Source: Planctomycetia bacterium
GTDB lineage: Bacteria; Planctomycetota; Planctomycetia; Gemmatales; Gemmataceae
DNA: 64,000 bases
Direction: 5' to 3'
NCBI GenBank assembly: GCA_005808665.1
Contig: SYLG01000107.1
Coordinates: forward strand, 1-64,000
Shown here: positions 28,095-37,415 of the stretch, piece after piece
Layout of the letters: every line of letters starts with the position of its first letter
Numbering within the stretch: the first letter of the stretch is position 1
Position numbers and translations under genes: made by a program
Notes under the pieces: model-generated
Seen by the model: only the letters and a program-made list of their open reading frames with translations
Told to the model about the DNA's origin: nothing
The model's database searches: none

Positions 28095-28380
28095 AGGGCG
28101 ACTCCAGATCAAGGGGGGATTTGCCTGGCTGATTCAAATGCTAGCCGAACATCGGAAAGGGTCAAGAAAAAAATCGGAAATTGAATCCCAAATTTGACAC
28201 CTATCCGCTCTCTTTCCCATTAAGCCAAACCTCCCCAAATCCGTACCGTTTCGACAGGTGCTTTCCGTGGCTCACAACAATTTACTGGGATCGGCAGGAG
28301 ACTCCAGAATGGGCCACTCAAACCGAAGGATTATATGGCCGAATATTCCTGGCAGGTATCAAGGAAGGCATTGAACCGCT

Positions 28381-28764
28381 TTACGCGAAGGAGGCAAGGT
28401 TAGAAAGGGCCCGCCTGACATCCTTTTCCAATTGGATCTTTGTTGAATAGGCCGGAATAAGGGCAATTAACCCAAGGAGGTAAAACCAAACCCCCAAAAT
28501 GACAATTATCCAGGCCAACCCCGTTGGAAAACATTTGTAGGTCAAAATGATCCTGAATTCATGATCCTTTGTCTTTTTTATGTTTCCATAGATTTCCGTT
28601 GAGACCAAATTGCCGTTGTATTTTTCGCTGGAAACAAGTGAAATTCCGCCGTTCCTTGAAACCGTTGGATCCCCCAAATCGGACAAATAATCCTCTAAAA
28701 TCGTTTGAAGGTCAGCCAGGGACTTAATGGATTCAAAACGAACTATCTCTTCGTTGCCAAACAT
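28381..28764 (-). CDS. Small membrane protein of unknown function
   Basis: A protein of about 127 residues. Residues 1-80 are soluble (ESIKSLADLQTILEDYLSDL), then two adjacent hydrophobic segments (LAWIIVILGVWFYLLGLIAL) suggest a C-terminal membrane hairpin. I do not recognise the family. ATG 28764 is preceded by AAAGGGG at a good distance; ATG 28791 would add nine residues. The region 28765-29011 to the next gene shows no other feature. Confidence 0.6.
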   Translation of the reverse strand: MFGNEEIVRFESIKSLADLQTILEDYLSDLGDPTVSRNGGISLVSSEKYNGNLVSTEIYGNIKKTKDHEFRIILTYKCFPTGLAWIIVILGVWFYLLGLIALIPAYSTKIQLEKDVRRALSNLASFA

Positions 28765-29011
28765 GGGTTCCCCTTTGCCCAAACTGGACATGGTTTAATC
28801 TATCCCATTGTTGTTTTGAAAGAATGAAAGGGGTCTTTTCGCAAGGGGATTATGGCAAAGCCTTACCCAAAACCAAAGCCCATCCACGATTCTGCGATTC
28901 CCCCTGAAAAATCTCCTTCCTTCAGAATTTCCCGGTCCTTGGGGCTTTCAGGGTGCCAAGTTGCCCTTGGTTGCCTATTTATTTGAGGAACCCAAATGTT
29001 TCGGAGCATTC

Positions 29012-30064
29012 ATGCATTCTCCCCTGTTGGCCCTGCTTTTCATGTTTCAGATTCCTACCGGGGGCGAGGGCAAGTCCGTAGACTGGCAGTCCGCTGAAGC
29101 ACCCTTTCTTACCAACATTCGGCAATTGACCACCGGGTTTTCACGGGCTGGCGAGGGATATTTTTCCCCGGATGGCAAAACGATCATCTACCAGGCGGAA
29201 GAAAAATCGACAGGTAACCCCTTTTATCAGATTTTTTCCCAACCTCTTGAGGGAGGTGCACCAAGGCGGATTAGTCCTGGCTTGGGCAAAACCACTTGTG
29301 CCTATTTCCGGCCTGATGGCAAGAAGGTGATCTTTGCCAGCACTCATCAGGACCCCAATGCAAAATCGCATTATCAGGCCGAGATCGATCAAAGGGAGGA
29401 AGAGAAGAAATCAGGGAAAAGGCGGCGTTACCAGTGGGATTTCGATCCCTTCATGGACATTTTTGAGGCAAACCCCGATGGTACCCAGCTTAAAAAATTG
29501 ACGAATAGCCAAGGCTACGATGCTGAGGGTTGTTACTCGCCTGATGGTAAATGGATTGTCTTTTCATCGGAAAGGAACGGCAAAGGGAGCCTTGAGCTTT
29601 TCATCATGGATGCTGAGGGTGACCATGTTCGCCAACTCACCAAGTCCCCGGGTTGTTACAACGGTGGGCCCTTCTTTTCTCCGGATGGCAAAAAGGTGAT
29701 TTTCCGAAGCGACAGGAAGAAAAAGGACCACCTCCAAGTCATGGTAATCAATGCGGATGGTTCTGGCGAAAGGGTCCTTGCCGAAAACCTTGATTGGGTG
29801 CAATGGGGGCCCTATTGGCATCCGGACAACCAACACATCGTCTATGCCGGGGCCAACCATGCTGTGGCAGGTCGGCCGAATTATGACATTTATTGGATGG
29901 ATACCCAAACGGGTAAACAAATCCGGGTCACCCACGCCCCCGGGGCAGATGTTCTGCCGGTTTTTTCCCCGGATGGCAAGAAGATGATGTGGACCTCGAC
30001 CCGTGATGGCCGTCAGCCTTCCCAACTGTTTCTTGCCGATTTCAAGGCACCCAATAATCCCTAA
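29012..30064 (+). CDS. Exported TolB-like PD40 beta-propeller protein
   Basis: After a signal peptide (MHSPLLALLFMFQIPTG) the protein consists of WD40-like PD40 repeats, each with a SPDGK or PDGKK turn: YFSPDGKTIIY, YFRPDGKKVIF, YSPDGKWIVFSS, FFSPDGKKVIF and VFSPDGKKMMW. This is the TolB-type six-bladed propeller layout. It lacks the N-terminal TolB domain, so it is not canonical TolB; planctomycetes have many such periplasmic proteins of unknown role. GGAG lies before ATG 29012, and a longer frame back to 28961 lacks support. Confidence 0.85.
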   Translation: MHSPLLALLFMFQIPTGGEGKSVDWQSAEAPFLTNIRQLTTGFSRAGEGYFSPDGKTIIYQAEEKSTGNPFYQIFSQPLEGGAPRRISPGLGKTTCAYFRPDGKKVIFASTHQDPNAKSHYQAEIDQREEEKKSGKRRRYQWDFDPFMDIFEANPDGTQLKKLTNSQGYDAEGCYSPDGKWIVFSSERNGKGSLELFIMDAEGDHVRQLTKSPGCYNGGPFFSPDGKKVIFRSDRKKKDHLQVMVINADGSGERVLAENLDWVQWGPYWHPDNQHIVYAGANHAVAGRPNYDIYWMDTQTGKQIRVTHAPGADVLPVFSPDGKKMMWTSTRDGRQPSQLFLADFKAPNNP

Positions 30065-30118
30065 GTCAGGTATTCGTCAGGTCTTAAGTAAAATTGCAAA
30101 TAAAAGGAGTTTCTTGAA

Positions 30119-31309
30119 ATGGGTATCAACGCGCCACTTAACCGCAAACTGAGGATGGGCTTGGTGGGAGGAGGGCAGGGGTCCTTTATTGGACGGGTCC
30201 ACTCCATTGCGGCTTGCCTTGATAACCGGGCCGAGTTGGTCGCCGGTGCCCTTTCCTCTGATCCAGACCGGGCCAAGGCAAGTGCCCCGGATTATGACAT
30301 CCAGCCGGATCGGGCCTATGCGGGCATCAAGGAATTGATCGAAAAAGAACTAGCCTTGCCCACCGAAAAACGGATCGACTTTGTCTCAGTGGCTACGCCC
30401 AATCACACCCATTTCGAGGTTGCCAAGGCCGCCGCAGAGGCGGGTTTTGCCGTGTTTTGCGATAAACCAATGACCTTTGATCTCTCCCAGGCCGAAGAAC
30501 TGGCCAGGATTGTGGAAAAAACCAAAGGGGTTTTTGTGGTCACCCATAACTACACAGGCTATCCCCTGGTCCGTCAGGCCCGGGAGATGATCCTTGCCGG
30601 GGAATTGGGCGAAATCAATGCGGTTCGGTCTTGTTACATTCAAGGTTGGCTTCGCAGTCGGTTGGAATCCTCAGGGCAAAAACAGGCAGAATGGAGAACC
30701 GACCCCAAGCGATCGGGGATAGCCGGCTGTTTTGGCGACATTGCTACCCATGCTTACAACCTTGGACGATTCATGACCGGATTGATTCCGGATACGGTAT
30801 CCTGTCATCTGAAAACCTTCGAACCAGGCCGAGCCCTGGACGACTACGGAACAGCCATTATCCGTTACAAAAATGGCGCCTTGGGATCGGTCACAGCTTC
30901 GCAAATTAGCCACGGGCGGGAAAATGACCTTCGGATCGAGATTGACGGCACCAAAGGCTCCCTGGAATGGAATCAGGAAAACCCCAACCAGATGATTTAC
31001 CGCCGGAACGGTCAGCCAATGGCCCTTTATACCCGCGGAGGAGGCCCCTATTTGGGTTCGATGGCGGCGGGGGCAACACGAATCCCCGCCGGTCACCCAG
31101 AGGGCTACCTGGAGGCCTTTGCCAACATATACGCTGCCGGTTTTGAAGCCATCGCTGCCAGGGCGGCTGGCAATCATGCCGATTGCCGTAATTCCTTATT
31201 TCCCAATGTGTTTGATGGAGTGGATGGAATGAACTTCATCACCCAATGTGTGGCAAGCTCCCAACAAAATGCCGGTTGGCTCAGCCTTTACCATTCCGCT
31301 TGCCGGTAA
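30119..31309 (+). CDS. Gfo/Idh/MocA family oxidoreductase
   Basis: An NAD(P)-dependent sugar or inositol dehydrogenase-type protein (396 residues). The Rossmann start reads MGLVGGGQGSFIGRVH, followed by FVSVATPNHTHF (residue ~95) and CDKPMTFD (residue ~120), where the EKP/DKP lysine is part of the catalytic set. A C-terminal alpha/beta domain follows (HAYNLGRFMTG with the likely catalytic His). AAGGAG lies before the ATG. The substrate is unknown. A strong terminator hairpin follows. Confidence 0.88.
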   Translation: MGINAPLNRKLRMGLVGGGQGSFIGRVHSIAACLDNRAELVAGALSSDPDRAKASAPDYDIQPDRAYAGIKELIEKELALPTEKRIDFVSVATPNHTHFEVAKAAAEAGFAVFCDKPMTFDLSQAEELARIVEKTKGVFVVTHNYTGYPLVRQAREMILAGELGEINAVRSCYIQGWLRSRLESSGQKQAEWRTDPKRSGIAGCFGDIATHAYNLGRFMTGLIPDTVSCHLKTFEPGRALDDYGTAIIRYKNGALGSVTASQISHGRENDLRIEIDGTKGSLEWNQENPNQMIYRRNGQPMALYTRGGGPYLGSMAAGATRIPAGHPEGYLEAFANIYAAGFEAIAARAAGNHADCRNSLFPNVFDGVDGMNFITQCVASSQQNAGWLSLYHSACR

Positions 31310-31320
31310 CAACGGAAAAA

Positions 31321-31350
31321 TAAAAGGCTCGCCAAAGCGAGCCTTTTATT
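31321..31350. terminator. Bidirectional terminator
   Basis: AAAAGGCTCGC, loop CAAA, GCGAGCCTTTT: a perfect seven-base stem (31326-31332 with 31337-31343) with A and T tracts, ending the oxidoreductase gene on the plus strand and the tRNA-His transcript on the minus strand. Confidence 0.88.
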
Positions 31351-31357
31351 GAACAAG

Positions 31358-31432
31358 GGTGAGTGAGGGGACTTGAACCCCCGACTTTCGGAGCCACAAT
31401 CCGACGCTCTAACCAACTGAGCTACACCCACC
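31358..31432 (-). tRNA. tRNA-His (anticodon GTG)
   Basis: On the minus strand the sequence gives acceptor GTGGGTG / CACTCAC (one G-T pair), D-arm GCTC...GAGC, anticodon stem TCGGA/TCCGA around TTGTGGC (anticodon GTG) and T-loop TTCAAGT. The extra G at position -1 opposite C73, the identity element of tRNA-His, is encoded. CCA is not encoded. Confidence 0.95.
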
Positions 31433-31532
31433 ATGGTGAACAGTTGAAATTCTAACCAAAAACCCAATTACGGCAAGAAACAACCGGCCGAGTTTTTACC
31501 ACAATACCCCTTTTGATCCTTAGGACCCGACC

Positions 31533-32402
31533 ATGAATCCATTCCTATTGGTGGCAATGTGCATGATTCCCAGTCAACCAACTCACCACGACCGACCTAT
31601 TGTACCCCTTTGGGAAGGTCCGGTTCCCATGGCGAAAGGGGAAACGCCAGCTGATCGGCCCGAAATACAGGTTTGGCTAGCCAAAGGCTCCAAAAATAAT
31701 GCTCCTGCCATATTGGTTGTGCCAGGGGGAGGCTACGGCGGTTTGGCCAATAATCACGAAGGAAGTCAAATCGCCGATTTCCTGAATGCCCGGGGAATGC
31801 ACGCATTTGTTCTCAAATATCGCCTTGGCCCTAAGTACAATCATCCTGTCCCGTGGTTGGATGCCTCGCGGGCCATCCGGTTGATTCGCTCACGGGGCGA
31901 GGAGTGGCATGTTGATTACAATCGGCTTGGGATTTGGGGTTTTTCGGCAGGGGGGCACCTAACCTCCACGGTGGTGACCCGGTTTGACATGGGCAATACT
32001 CAAGCCGTGGATCCCGTGGAACGGCAATCGAGTCGTCCCGATTTTGCGGTACTTTGTTACCCGGTCATCAGTATGGAGGCACCCCTAACCCATCAGGGTT
32101 CGCGAAATAACCTCCTTGGTTCCAATCCCGATCCGGTATTGGTCAAATCGCTCTCCAACCATTATCAGGTGAAATCCAATACTCCTCCCTGTTTTCTTTT
32201 TCACACAGCCGCCGATTCGGCAGTTCCGGTGGGAAATGCAATTGCCTTTTATCAGGCTTGTCTGGAAAAGAAAGTGCCTGCGGAACTCCACATATTTGAG
32301 GATGGGCCCCATGGAGTGGGTTTGGCCCAAAAGGATCCCATTCTCAAGGTTTGGCCCAACCTGCTTTGGGGTTGGCTTAACAAACATAAATTCACCCCGT
32401 AA
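31533..32402 (+). CDS. Alpha/beta-hydrolase, acetylxylan-esterase-like
   Basis: An esterase-lipase-fold protein (289 residues) with VPGGGYGGLA (oxyanion region, residue ~65), the nucleophile elbow GIWGFSAGGH (residue ~135), an acidic residue in FHTAADSAVPV and His in EDGPHGVGL. The start MNPFLLVAMCMIPS could be a short export signal, which fits other planctomycete esterases that deacetylate polysaccharides, but this is an inference. It follows tRNA-His on the opposite strand. Confidence 0.83.
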   Translation: MNPFLLVAMCMIPSQPTHHDRPIVPLWEGPVPMAKGETPADRPEIQVWLAKGSKNNAPAILVVPGGGYGGLANNHEGSQIADFLNARGMHAFVLKYRLGPKYNHPVPWLDASRAIRLIRSRGEEWHVDYNRLGIWGFSAGGHLTSTVVTRFDMGNTQAVDPVERQSSRPDFAVLCYPVISMEAPLTHQGSRNNLLGSNPDPVLVKSLSNHYQVKSNTPPCFLFHTAADSAVPVGNAIAFYQACLEKKVPAELHIFEDGPHGVGLAQKDPILKVWPNLLWGWLNKHKFTP

Positions 32403-32511
32403 AGGATTCCGGATTATTAAAAAAGTTGAATTATTTGCTTGACCCCAGCTGGGTATCCCGATTCTACTAAACCCCGTAACAACCACTTTTTCGACCATGG
32501 AGGGTCGCCGA

Positions 32512-32784
32512 ATGTTCTTTCAATCCGAATCCAAAGCACAAACTTGGCGTGCCGTAGCACAGTTTGCCGACAGGCCCGAATTGCTCATTTACCTTGGACG
32601 GTCATCTACCCAGGTTCGTAATTCTTTTTCCGAAGCCTTTTCCGAGATACTCGACGAGGAAGAACAAGCCGCCTGCATTGCGGTGGCCTTGGAGCGTTGG
32701 AACGGGACACCTGATTCTGGCCGATGGCTCAATCAGGCAACCCTTAATGTTCCCACTTCGGCCCTGTTGGTCAAAGTTGCCTAA
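32512..32784 (+). CDS. Small conserved-looking protein of unknown function
   Basis: About 90 residues, soluble, with no motif I recognise. The start is ATG 32512, after GGAGGG at 32498-32503. It contains RPELLIYLGRSSTQVRNSF and EILDEEEQAACIAVALERW, which looks like a compact helical protein. It reads in the same direction as the next gene, 184 bp away. Confidence 0.55.
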   Translation: MFFQSESKAQTWRAVAQFADRPELLIYLGRSSTQVRNSFSEAFSEILDEEEQAACIAVALERWNGTPDSGRWLNQATLNVPTSALLVKVA

Positions 32785-32968
32785 ACTTTTGCCAAATACG
32801 ATCCTGACCTTTTTGCCGTAGGAAACAATCTGTTTTCTACGGTTTTTTTAAAGTAGGTGTTGGAATATCCCGATGCCGGTTCCCTACCATACAATATCCC
32901 AATACCTACCCTGATCGGGTTTGGAAATTGTTGGGATTTGGCGGGACGGCCGCACTAGAGGCTTTTTC

Positions 32969-33715
32969 ATGGTGCATTTCGGTTCGATTTCAGATGATTA
33001 TGGCCTTGCCACCTACATCAATACCAAACTGGATCTTCCCACCCAGCGCTCTTCCCTGATCAATTTTTTTGACGGGATGCGCAAACTCCATCCCGGCATG
33101 ACCGAGATGGAGCGCCGGGAAACAGGCGAATTGGCTTTTGAAGAAGATCGGGACCAGGGCAGTTACCGGTGGGTAACGGTGGAGCCCCGCCGATTTGCCG
33201 CAGGGTTTATGAATCCGCCCGACCTGGAGTCGGCGGATAAAATGGCAATGTCCGCCTTGGACCTGGCCCCCTACCATCTGGACATTAGCCCTATTGATTG
33301 TGAAGCGCTTGATGTCATGATGTCCTTTGATTTCGTATATAGTGGCAACCATGACGAAGTGGTTGCCGAAGCCCTTGGTACCCAAACCACCCTGGAAGGG
33401 TTTCTCCAACATCCTGGGGCCAAGGTGTTAAGTTATGAGCCTTCCGTAATGATCGCCCTCGATGATGCCTGTCGAATGCAGGCCCGGCTTTCGATTGAAA
33501 CCCGTTCCAATCCTTTTCAGGTTCGCACCGGGCAATTTAGCGAAGCCCCCCTTTCTGTCTATTTCACGGTTCGGAACTACTGGGCCAAATCCGGTCCCCG
33601 TGATTTTCAACAGGCGTTCAAACAACAGCGAAAGACCTGTGTGGAAATGGTGGAGTCCTATGTCATTCCCTCGGTAGTAAAACCATTGGCCCAAACCATT
33701 GCCACCCGGCAATAG
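32969..33715 (+). CDS. Conserved protein of unknown function
   Basis: A protein of about 248 residues; I chose ATG 32969 because the frame before it looks unstructured, though an earlier codon is possible. It is soluble, with ordered-looking stretches such as YRWVTVEPRRFAAGFMN, HLDISPIDCEALDVMMSFDF and EAPLSVYFTVRNYW. I do not recognise the family. It ends 61 bp before the aminotransferase gene and may share its transcript. Confidence 0.65.
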   Translation: MVHFGSISDDYGLATYINTKLDLPTQRSSLINFFDGMRKLHPGMTEMERRETGELAFEEDRDQGSYRWVTVEPRRFAAGFMNPPDLESADKMAMSALDLAPYHLDISPIDCEALDVMMSFDFVYSGNHDEVVAEALGTQTTLEGFLQHPGAKVLSYEPSVMIALDDACRMQARLSIETRSNPFQVRTGQFSEAPLSVYFTVRNYWAKSGPRDFQQAFKQQRKTCVEMVESYVIPSVVKPLAQTIATRQ

Positions 33716-33776
33716 GCCGGGGCCCGGGAAGGATTCTTTTCGAAGTTCTCTCAGGGAGGTTGCAACAAGGGTAATC

Positions 33777-35096
33777 GTGTCGATGCAACTTAGCCTAAGC
33801 CAATTTGCCCAAGGCCTGAAAACCGAAACTGCGTTTGATGTTCTTGCTTTGGCAAAAAAGTTGATTCGTCAGGGCAAAAGGGTTTACGAGCTACAGATCG
33901 GCGATTCGCCCTTTGAAACCCCATTTCATGCCCGCTTGGCGGGAATATCAGCTATCGAGGCGGGGGACACCCACTATGGTCCCTCGGTGGGAGTTCCTTC
34001 CTTTCGGGCAACCATTGCCCAATCCCTTGGGGCAGAGCTTGGTATTACCATTGATCCCGAGGAAGTTTTGGTAGCCAACGGGGCCAAAATCTTCCAAACC
34101 TTTTTTTGTGAGGCATTTCTTGATCCAGGCGATGGCGTTTTGGTTTTTTCCCCTCATTTTCCCACTTATCCCCCCAACATTGCCAGGCGAGGGGCAAGGA
34201 TGGTTTTGGCACCTTTAAGGCCCCAAAGGCAATTTCGTCCGGACCCTTGTGATGTTCAAAAATTTTTGTTGGAAGACCCTAAACCAAAGGCCATTTTTCT
34301 CAATTTCCCTCACAACCCTACCGGGGGCGTGGCCACCCCAAAAGACATCGAGGAAATAGGTCGATTGATTCAGGGTAAGGATATTGCCCTATTCAGTGAT
34401 GAACCCTATTGCCATATGGTTTGGGGTGAGGGTAACGAGGCCAACCAAGGTCTTTTCCCGGGGAAATCCCCAGGATCCGCTTTGAACCAAATTTCGGATA
34501 AACATGCTTCCCCATTACAATTTCCCTGGCTCAGGAGCCAAACGGTTTCCTGTTACACCTTTAGCAAGTCCTACAGCATGAGTGGTTGGCGCCTGGGATT
34601 TTCCATTGCACCCAAGGCGTTCACCCTTGCGATGGGGAAAATGACGAACACAACCACCTCCTGTGTCCCTCCGTTTATTCAGGCAGCAGGGGAGGCCGCC
34701 CTTCGCCAGGACGGATTTGAAAGGGATCGGCAAATGGGACTTTTCAAGGGGAAGGTACGGCTTCTGGTCGAAAAACTGGCGGGAATTCCGGGGGTGACGG
34801 CGACCGTTCCCGCCGGGACCTTTTACGCTTTTCCTGATGTAAGAAAACTTTGTGAATCGATTGGGATCACATCCCACGGGTTAGCCCTTTACCTCCTTGA
34901 AAGGGCAGATGACTCGGTTGGGTTGGCCTGTTTGGGAGGAGAATGTTTTGGGGAAGCAGGTCAGGGGTTCCTCCGGTTTAGTTGTGCCGGGTCAGATGAA
35001 GATTTGATCCAGGCCATGGATTTTTTCCGTTTGGCCATCACCAGGACCGATCGGATAAAGGCCTTTCTGGCTGAGCGGCCCAAATATTGCCTTTGA
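33777..35096 (+). CDS. Class I/II PLP-dependent aminotransferase
   Basis: A fold-type I aminotransferase of about 440 residues. The start of the substrate-binding region reads YELQIGDSPFETP, then YGPSVGVPSFR, NFPHNPTGG (near residue 180), the internal aldimine context SDEPYCHMV and the PLP lysine in TFSKSYSMSGWRLGF. The C-terminal FLRFSCAGSDEDL is typical of aspartate/aromatic aminotransferases. GTG 33777 has AAGGG five bases before it; ATG 33783 is the alternative. The donor and acceptor cannot be told from sequence alone. Confidence 0.87.
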   Translation: MSMQLSLSQFAQGLKTETAFDVLALAKKLIRQGKRVYELQIGDSPFETPFHARLAGISAIEAGDTHYGPSVGVPSFRATIAQSLGAELGITIDPEEVLVANGAKIFQTFFCEAFLDPGDGVLVFSPHFPTYPPNIARRGARMVLAPLRPQRQFRPDPCDVQKFLLEDPKPKAIFLNFPHNPTGGVATPKDIEEIGRLIQGKDIALFSDEPYCHMVWGEGNEANQGLFPGKSPGSALNQISDKHASPLQFPWLRSQTVSCYTFSKSYSMSGWRLGFSIAPKAFTLAMGKMTNTTTSCVPPFIQAAGEAALRQDGFERDRQMGLFKGKVRLLVEKLAGIPGVTATVPAGTFYAFPDVRKLCESIGITSHGLALYLLERADDSVGLACLGGECFGEAGQGFLRFSCAGSDEDLIQAMDFFRLAITRTDRIKAFLAERPKYCL

Positions 35097-35191
35097 ACCG
35101 GCAAAAAAGATTCCAAGCCCGGGCAAATTCCAACATTATTGGCCAAACCCGGATTGCAGATGGGCCCGAAAGATCGTAGATTTCCATTGCC

Positions 35192-35280
35192 GGAGAGGTG
35201 GCTGAGTGGTCGAAAGCACCGGTTTGCTAAATCGGCGTGGGTCGAAAGATTCACCGCGGGTTCAAATCCCGCCCTCTCCG
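35192..35280 (+). tRNA. tRNA-Ser (anticodon GCT)
   Basis: 89 bases with acceptor GGAGAGG / CCTCTCC, class II long variable arm (GTGGGTCGAAAGATTCAC), anticodon loop TTGCTAA with anticodon GCT and T-arm GCGGG-TTCAAAT-CCCGC. Discriminator G, no encoded CCA. A T run follows (CTTTTTT). Confidence 0.95.
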
Positions 35281-35519
35281 CTTTTTTCGTTATAACCACT
35301 TGTTTCAAGGGACTTGATGGGGCCTTCGGCCCAAATGCTCCATCACACTCACCCCTTGTCTTTGAATATCACCATTTGGGGGCAGTAACGGGGTCAGTGA
35401 AACCAACTGTTCCGGTTGCTTGTGCCGGTTCCAGCTTGGGGGAATCAACCCAGGTAACCGGGTCGGGAATCCTTTCCACCGGTCTGATCAAGTCGAAAGC
35501 CCAGGGGGCTTTTCCCGAT

Positions 35520-37025
35520 TCATTCCCCAAACTGTTTTTCTGCAACCTCAATAGCTCGAAGGAGGCCGCGAGCTTTGTTAAGGGTTTCTTCACGCTCCAA
35601 CTGGGGGACACTATCCGCAACGATTCCTGCCCCGGCTTGGACAAAGGCGGTATCGCCCACCATTACAATGGTCCTAAGCGCAATGCAGGTATCCATATTG
35701 CCAGAGAAGTCGATGTAACCGACCGCCCCGCCATAAGGACCACGCTTGTGGGGCTCGAGTTGGTCGATTATTTCCATGGCCCGTACCTTGGGAGCCCCTG
35801 AAAGAGTTCCTGCAGGAAGGCACGCCTTGAGGGCCTCCATGGGAGAACAATTTTCTTTGAGTTGCCCCTGGACCGTGCTGCAAAGGTGCATTACATGGCT
35901 GTATTTTTCAACCGTGAGGACATCTTTCAGGTTCACCGACCCAAATTGGGAAACCCTGCCAATGTCATTGCGACCCAAGTCAACAAGCATTATGTGTTCC
36001 GCCCGTTCTTTGGGATCCCCTAAAAGCTCACGGGCAAGAGCTTCATCTTCGTCAGGGGTTTTCCCCCGTTTTCGGGTGCCTGCCAGAGGTCGGATGGTGG
36101 CAAGACCCTCCTCCACCCGAACCATGATTTCGGGTGAACTGCCAATGAGGCTAAGGTTGTCCGAGCGAATGAGAAACAGAAACGGACTGGGATTGACCAC
36201 TCGCAAAGCCCGGTAAATGGAAAGCGGGGTGGCTGTGGTTTGGGTCGTGAGCCTTTGGCTTAATACGACCTGAAAGATATCTCCCGCGCGGATGTATTCC
36301 TTGCACGAGTCTACCGCGGCTTCAAATGCTTCGGGCTCAAAATTGGAGCGGTACGCTTTGGTCACCTCACCCAAAGGCCTGACATCCTGAATGGGAAGGC
36401 TAATAGGCTGGGCCAACCGCGAGGTAAGAAGGTCCACCTCGTGACAAGCGGCGGCATAGTTTTCCTGTAAATTCCCTTCCACCTGGGCATGGACTACTAC
36501 AAAGATTGTTTTTGTGATATGGTCAAAAACCACCATGCTTTGGTAAAAACCAAGGACCACATCCGCAAGGGCCCGATCATCCTTTGGGGTGTTGGGCAGG
36601 TCCTCCACTAAACGAACCGTGTCATATCCCAGATAGCCTACAGCTCCACCCAGAAACCTTGGAAAGCCGGGAAAGTGCGGCGCGCGACAAGAATTCAATT
36701 GCCGTTGAATCTCGCCAAGGGGATCATAAGAATCCCACGAAACCGGCGGTTGGCCCGGTCGAAACCTGGTTAGGGTTTTTCCCTGGACCTGGATTTTTTC
36801 CAAAGGGTTTGCGCCAAGGAAACTATACCGGCCCGGTTTTTCGCCCCCGATCACGCTTTCGAAAAGAAAACTGTCATCGGCATCACCCACAATGCGGGCA
36901 TACGCCAAAACCGGGGTCAGGGCATCCGAGGTGATCTGCCGAAAGATCGGAACAAATGCGAATCCTTCTTTTGCAAGTTCCGCAAAACCGGAAAAATCCG
37001 GGGAATGGAGTTTTTCCGTTATCAC
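35520..37025 (-). CDS. trpE: Anthranilate synthase component I
   Basis: TrpE converts chorismate, with ammonia from a glutaminase partner, to anthranilate. The 501-residue protein has the chorismate-binding core motifs: SSPEIMVRVEEG, RPLAGTRKRGKT, DLGRNDIGRVS, LPAGTLSGAPKVRAMEII and GPYGGAVGYIDF. The start is GTG 37025. The N-terminal region has the inhibitor-site-type ESVIGGEKPGRYSF, so feedback by tryptophan is plausible. No glutaminase gene adjoins it; the nearest is at 58.5 kb. It ends the long minus-strand run of genes. The region 35281-35519 between tRNA-Ser and the trpE stop has no supported feature. Confidence 0.92.
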   Translation of the reverse strand: MITEKLHSPDFSGFAELAKEGFAFVPIFRQITSDALTPVLAYARIVGDADDSFLFESVIGGEKPGRYSFLGANPLEKIQVQGKTLTRFRPGQPPVSWDSYDPLGEIQRQLNSCRAPHFPGFPRFLGGAVGYLGYDTVRLVEDLPNTPKDDRALADVVLGFYQSMVVFDHITKTIFVVVHAQVEGNLQENYAAACHEVDLLTSRLAQPISLPIQDVRPLGEVTKAYRSNFEPEAFEAAVDSCKEYIRAGDIFQVVLSQRLTTQTTATPLSIYRALRVVNPSPFLFLIRSDNLSLIGSSPEIMVRVEEGLATIRPLAGTRKRGKTPDEDEALARELLGDPKERAEHIMLVDLGRNDIGRVSQFGSVNLKDVLTVEKYSHVMHLCSTVQGQLKENCSPMEALKACLPAGTLSGAPKVRAMEIIDQLEPHKRGPYGGAVGYIDFSGNMDTCIALRTIVMVGDTAFVQAGAGIVADSVPQLEREETLNKARGLLRAIEVAEKQFGE

Positions 37026-37121
37026 AAGTCATGACCTTTCCAAAGCATCTTATCCATTAGGTTAATCCCAACCGGTCCAATGACCAGAAAGCTCCCTGGA
37101 ATTGCCCTGATTTTGTTACAA

Positions 37122-37412
37122 TCAACGCATGGTTTCGCGGGAGGTGGGTCGTTTTGCCAACAATTGCGATGCCTCTCCAACCACTGTATCCCCGGCGGTT
37201 GCACTACGAACCCAAGCTTCCCGGCAAATGCGTGCGGCAATCGCAACTTTGAGGAGGTGAATCCCGCCTCGAAAGACAAAAACGGCCATTACCGCAAGGA
37301 TGGCAGCTTCAAGGATCCATCGGTTTTGGCAGTACTCTATGACAATTCCCATGAGCCATAGTCCAACCAGAATGAGTAACCAACCGGCAATCTCCCGCAA
37401 CCAATATGACAT
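37122..37412 (-). CDS. Small membrane protein of unknown function
   Basis: A 96-residue protein with two hydrophobic segments near the N-terminus (GWLLILVGLWLMGIVIEY and LEAAILAVMAVFVFRGGIHL) and a basic C-terminal tail. It starts three bases after the preceding membrane-protein gene and 97 bp before trpE, so it belongs to the MoxR-DUF58 group. No family was recognised. Confidence 0.6.
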   Translation of the reverse strand: MSYWLREIAGWLLILVGLWLMGIVIEYCQNRWILEAAILAVMAVFVFRGGIHLLKVAIAARICREAWVRSATAGDTVVGEASQLLAKRPTSRETMR

Positions 37413-37415
37413 GGC

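Noticed and set aside
28181-28450. 89-residue plus-strand frame
   Set aside because: Overlaps the 3' part of the minus-strand membrane protein and has no ribosome-binding site or domain.
35139-35801. 220-residue plus-strand frame over tRNA-Ser and trpE
   Set aside because: It crosses a clear tRNA and the conserved 3' end of trpE; no domain and no start signal.
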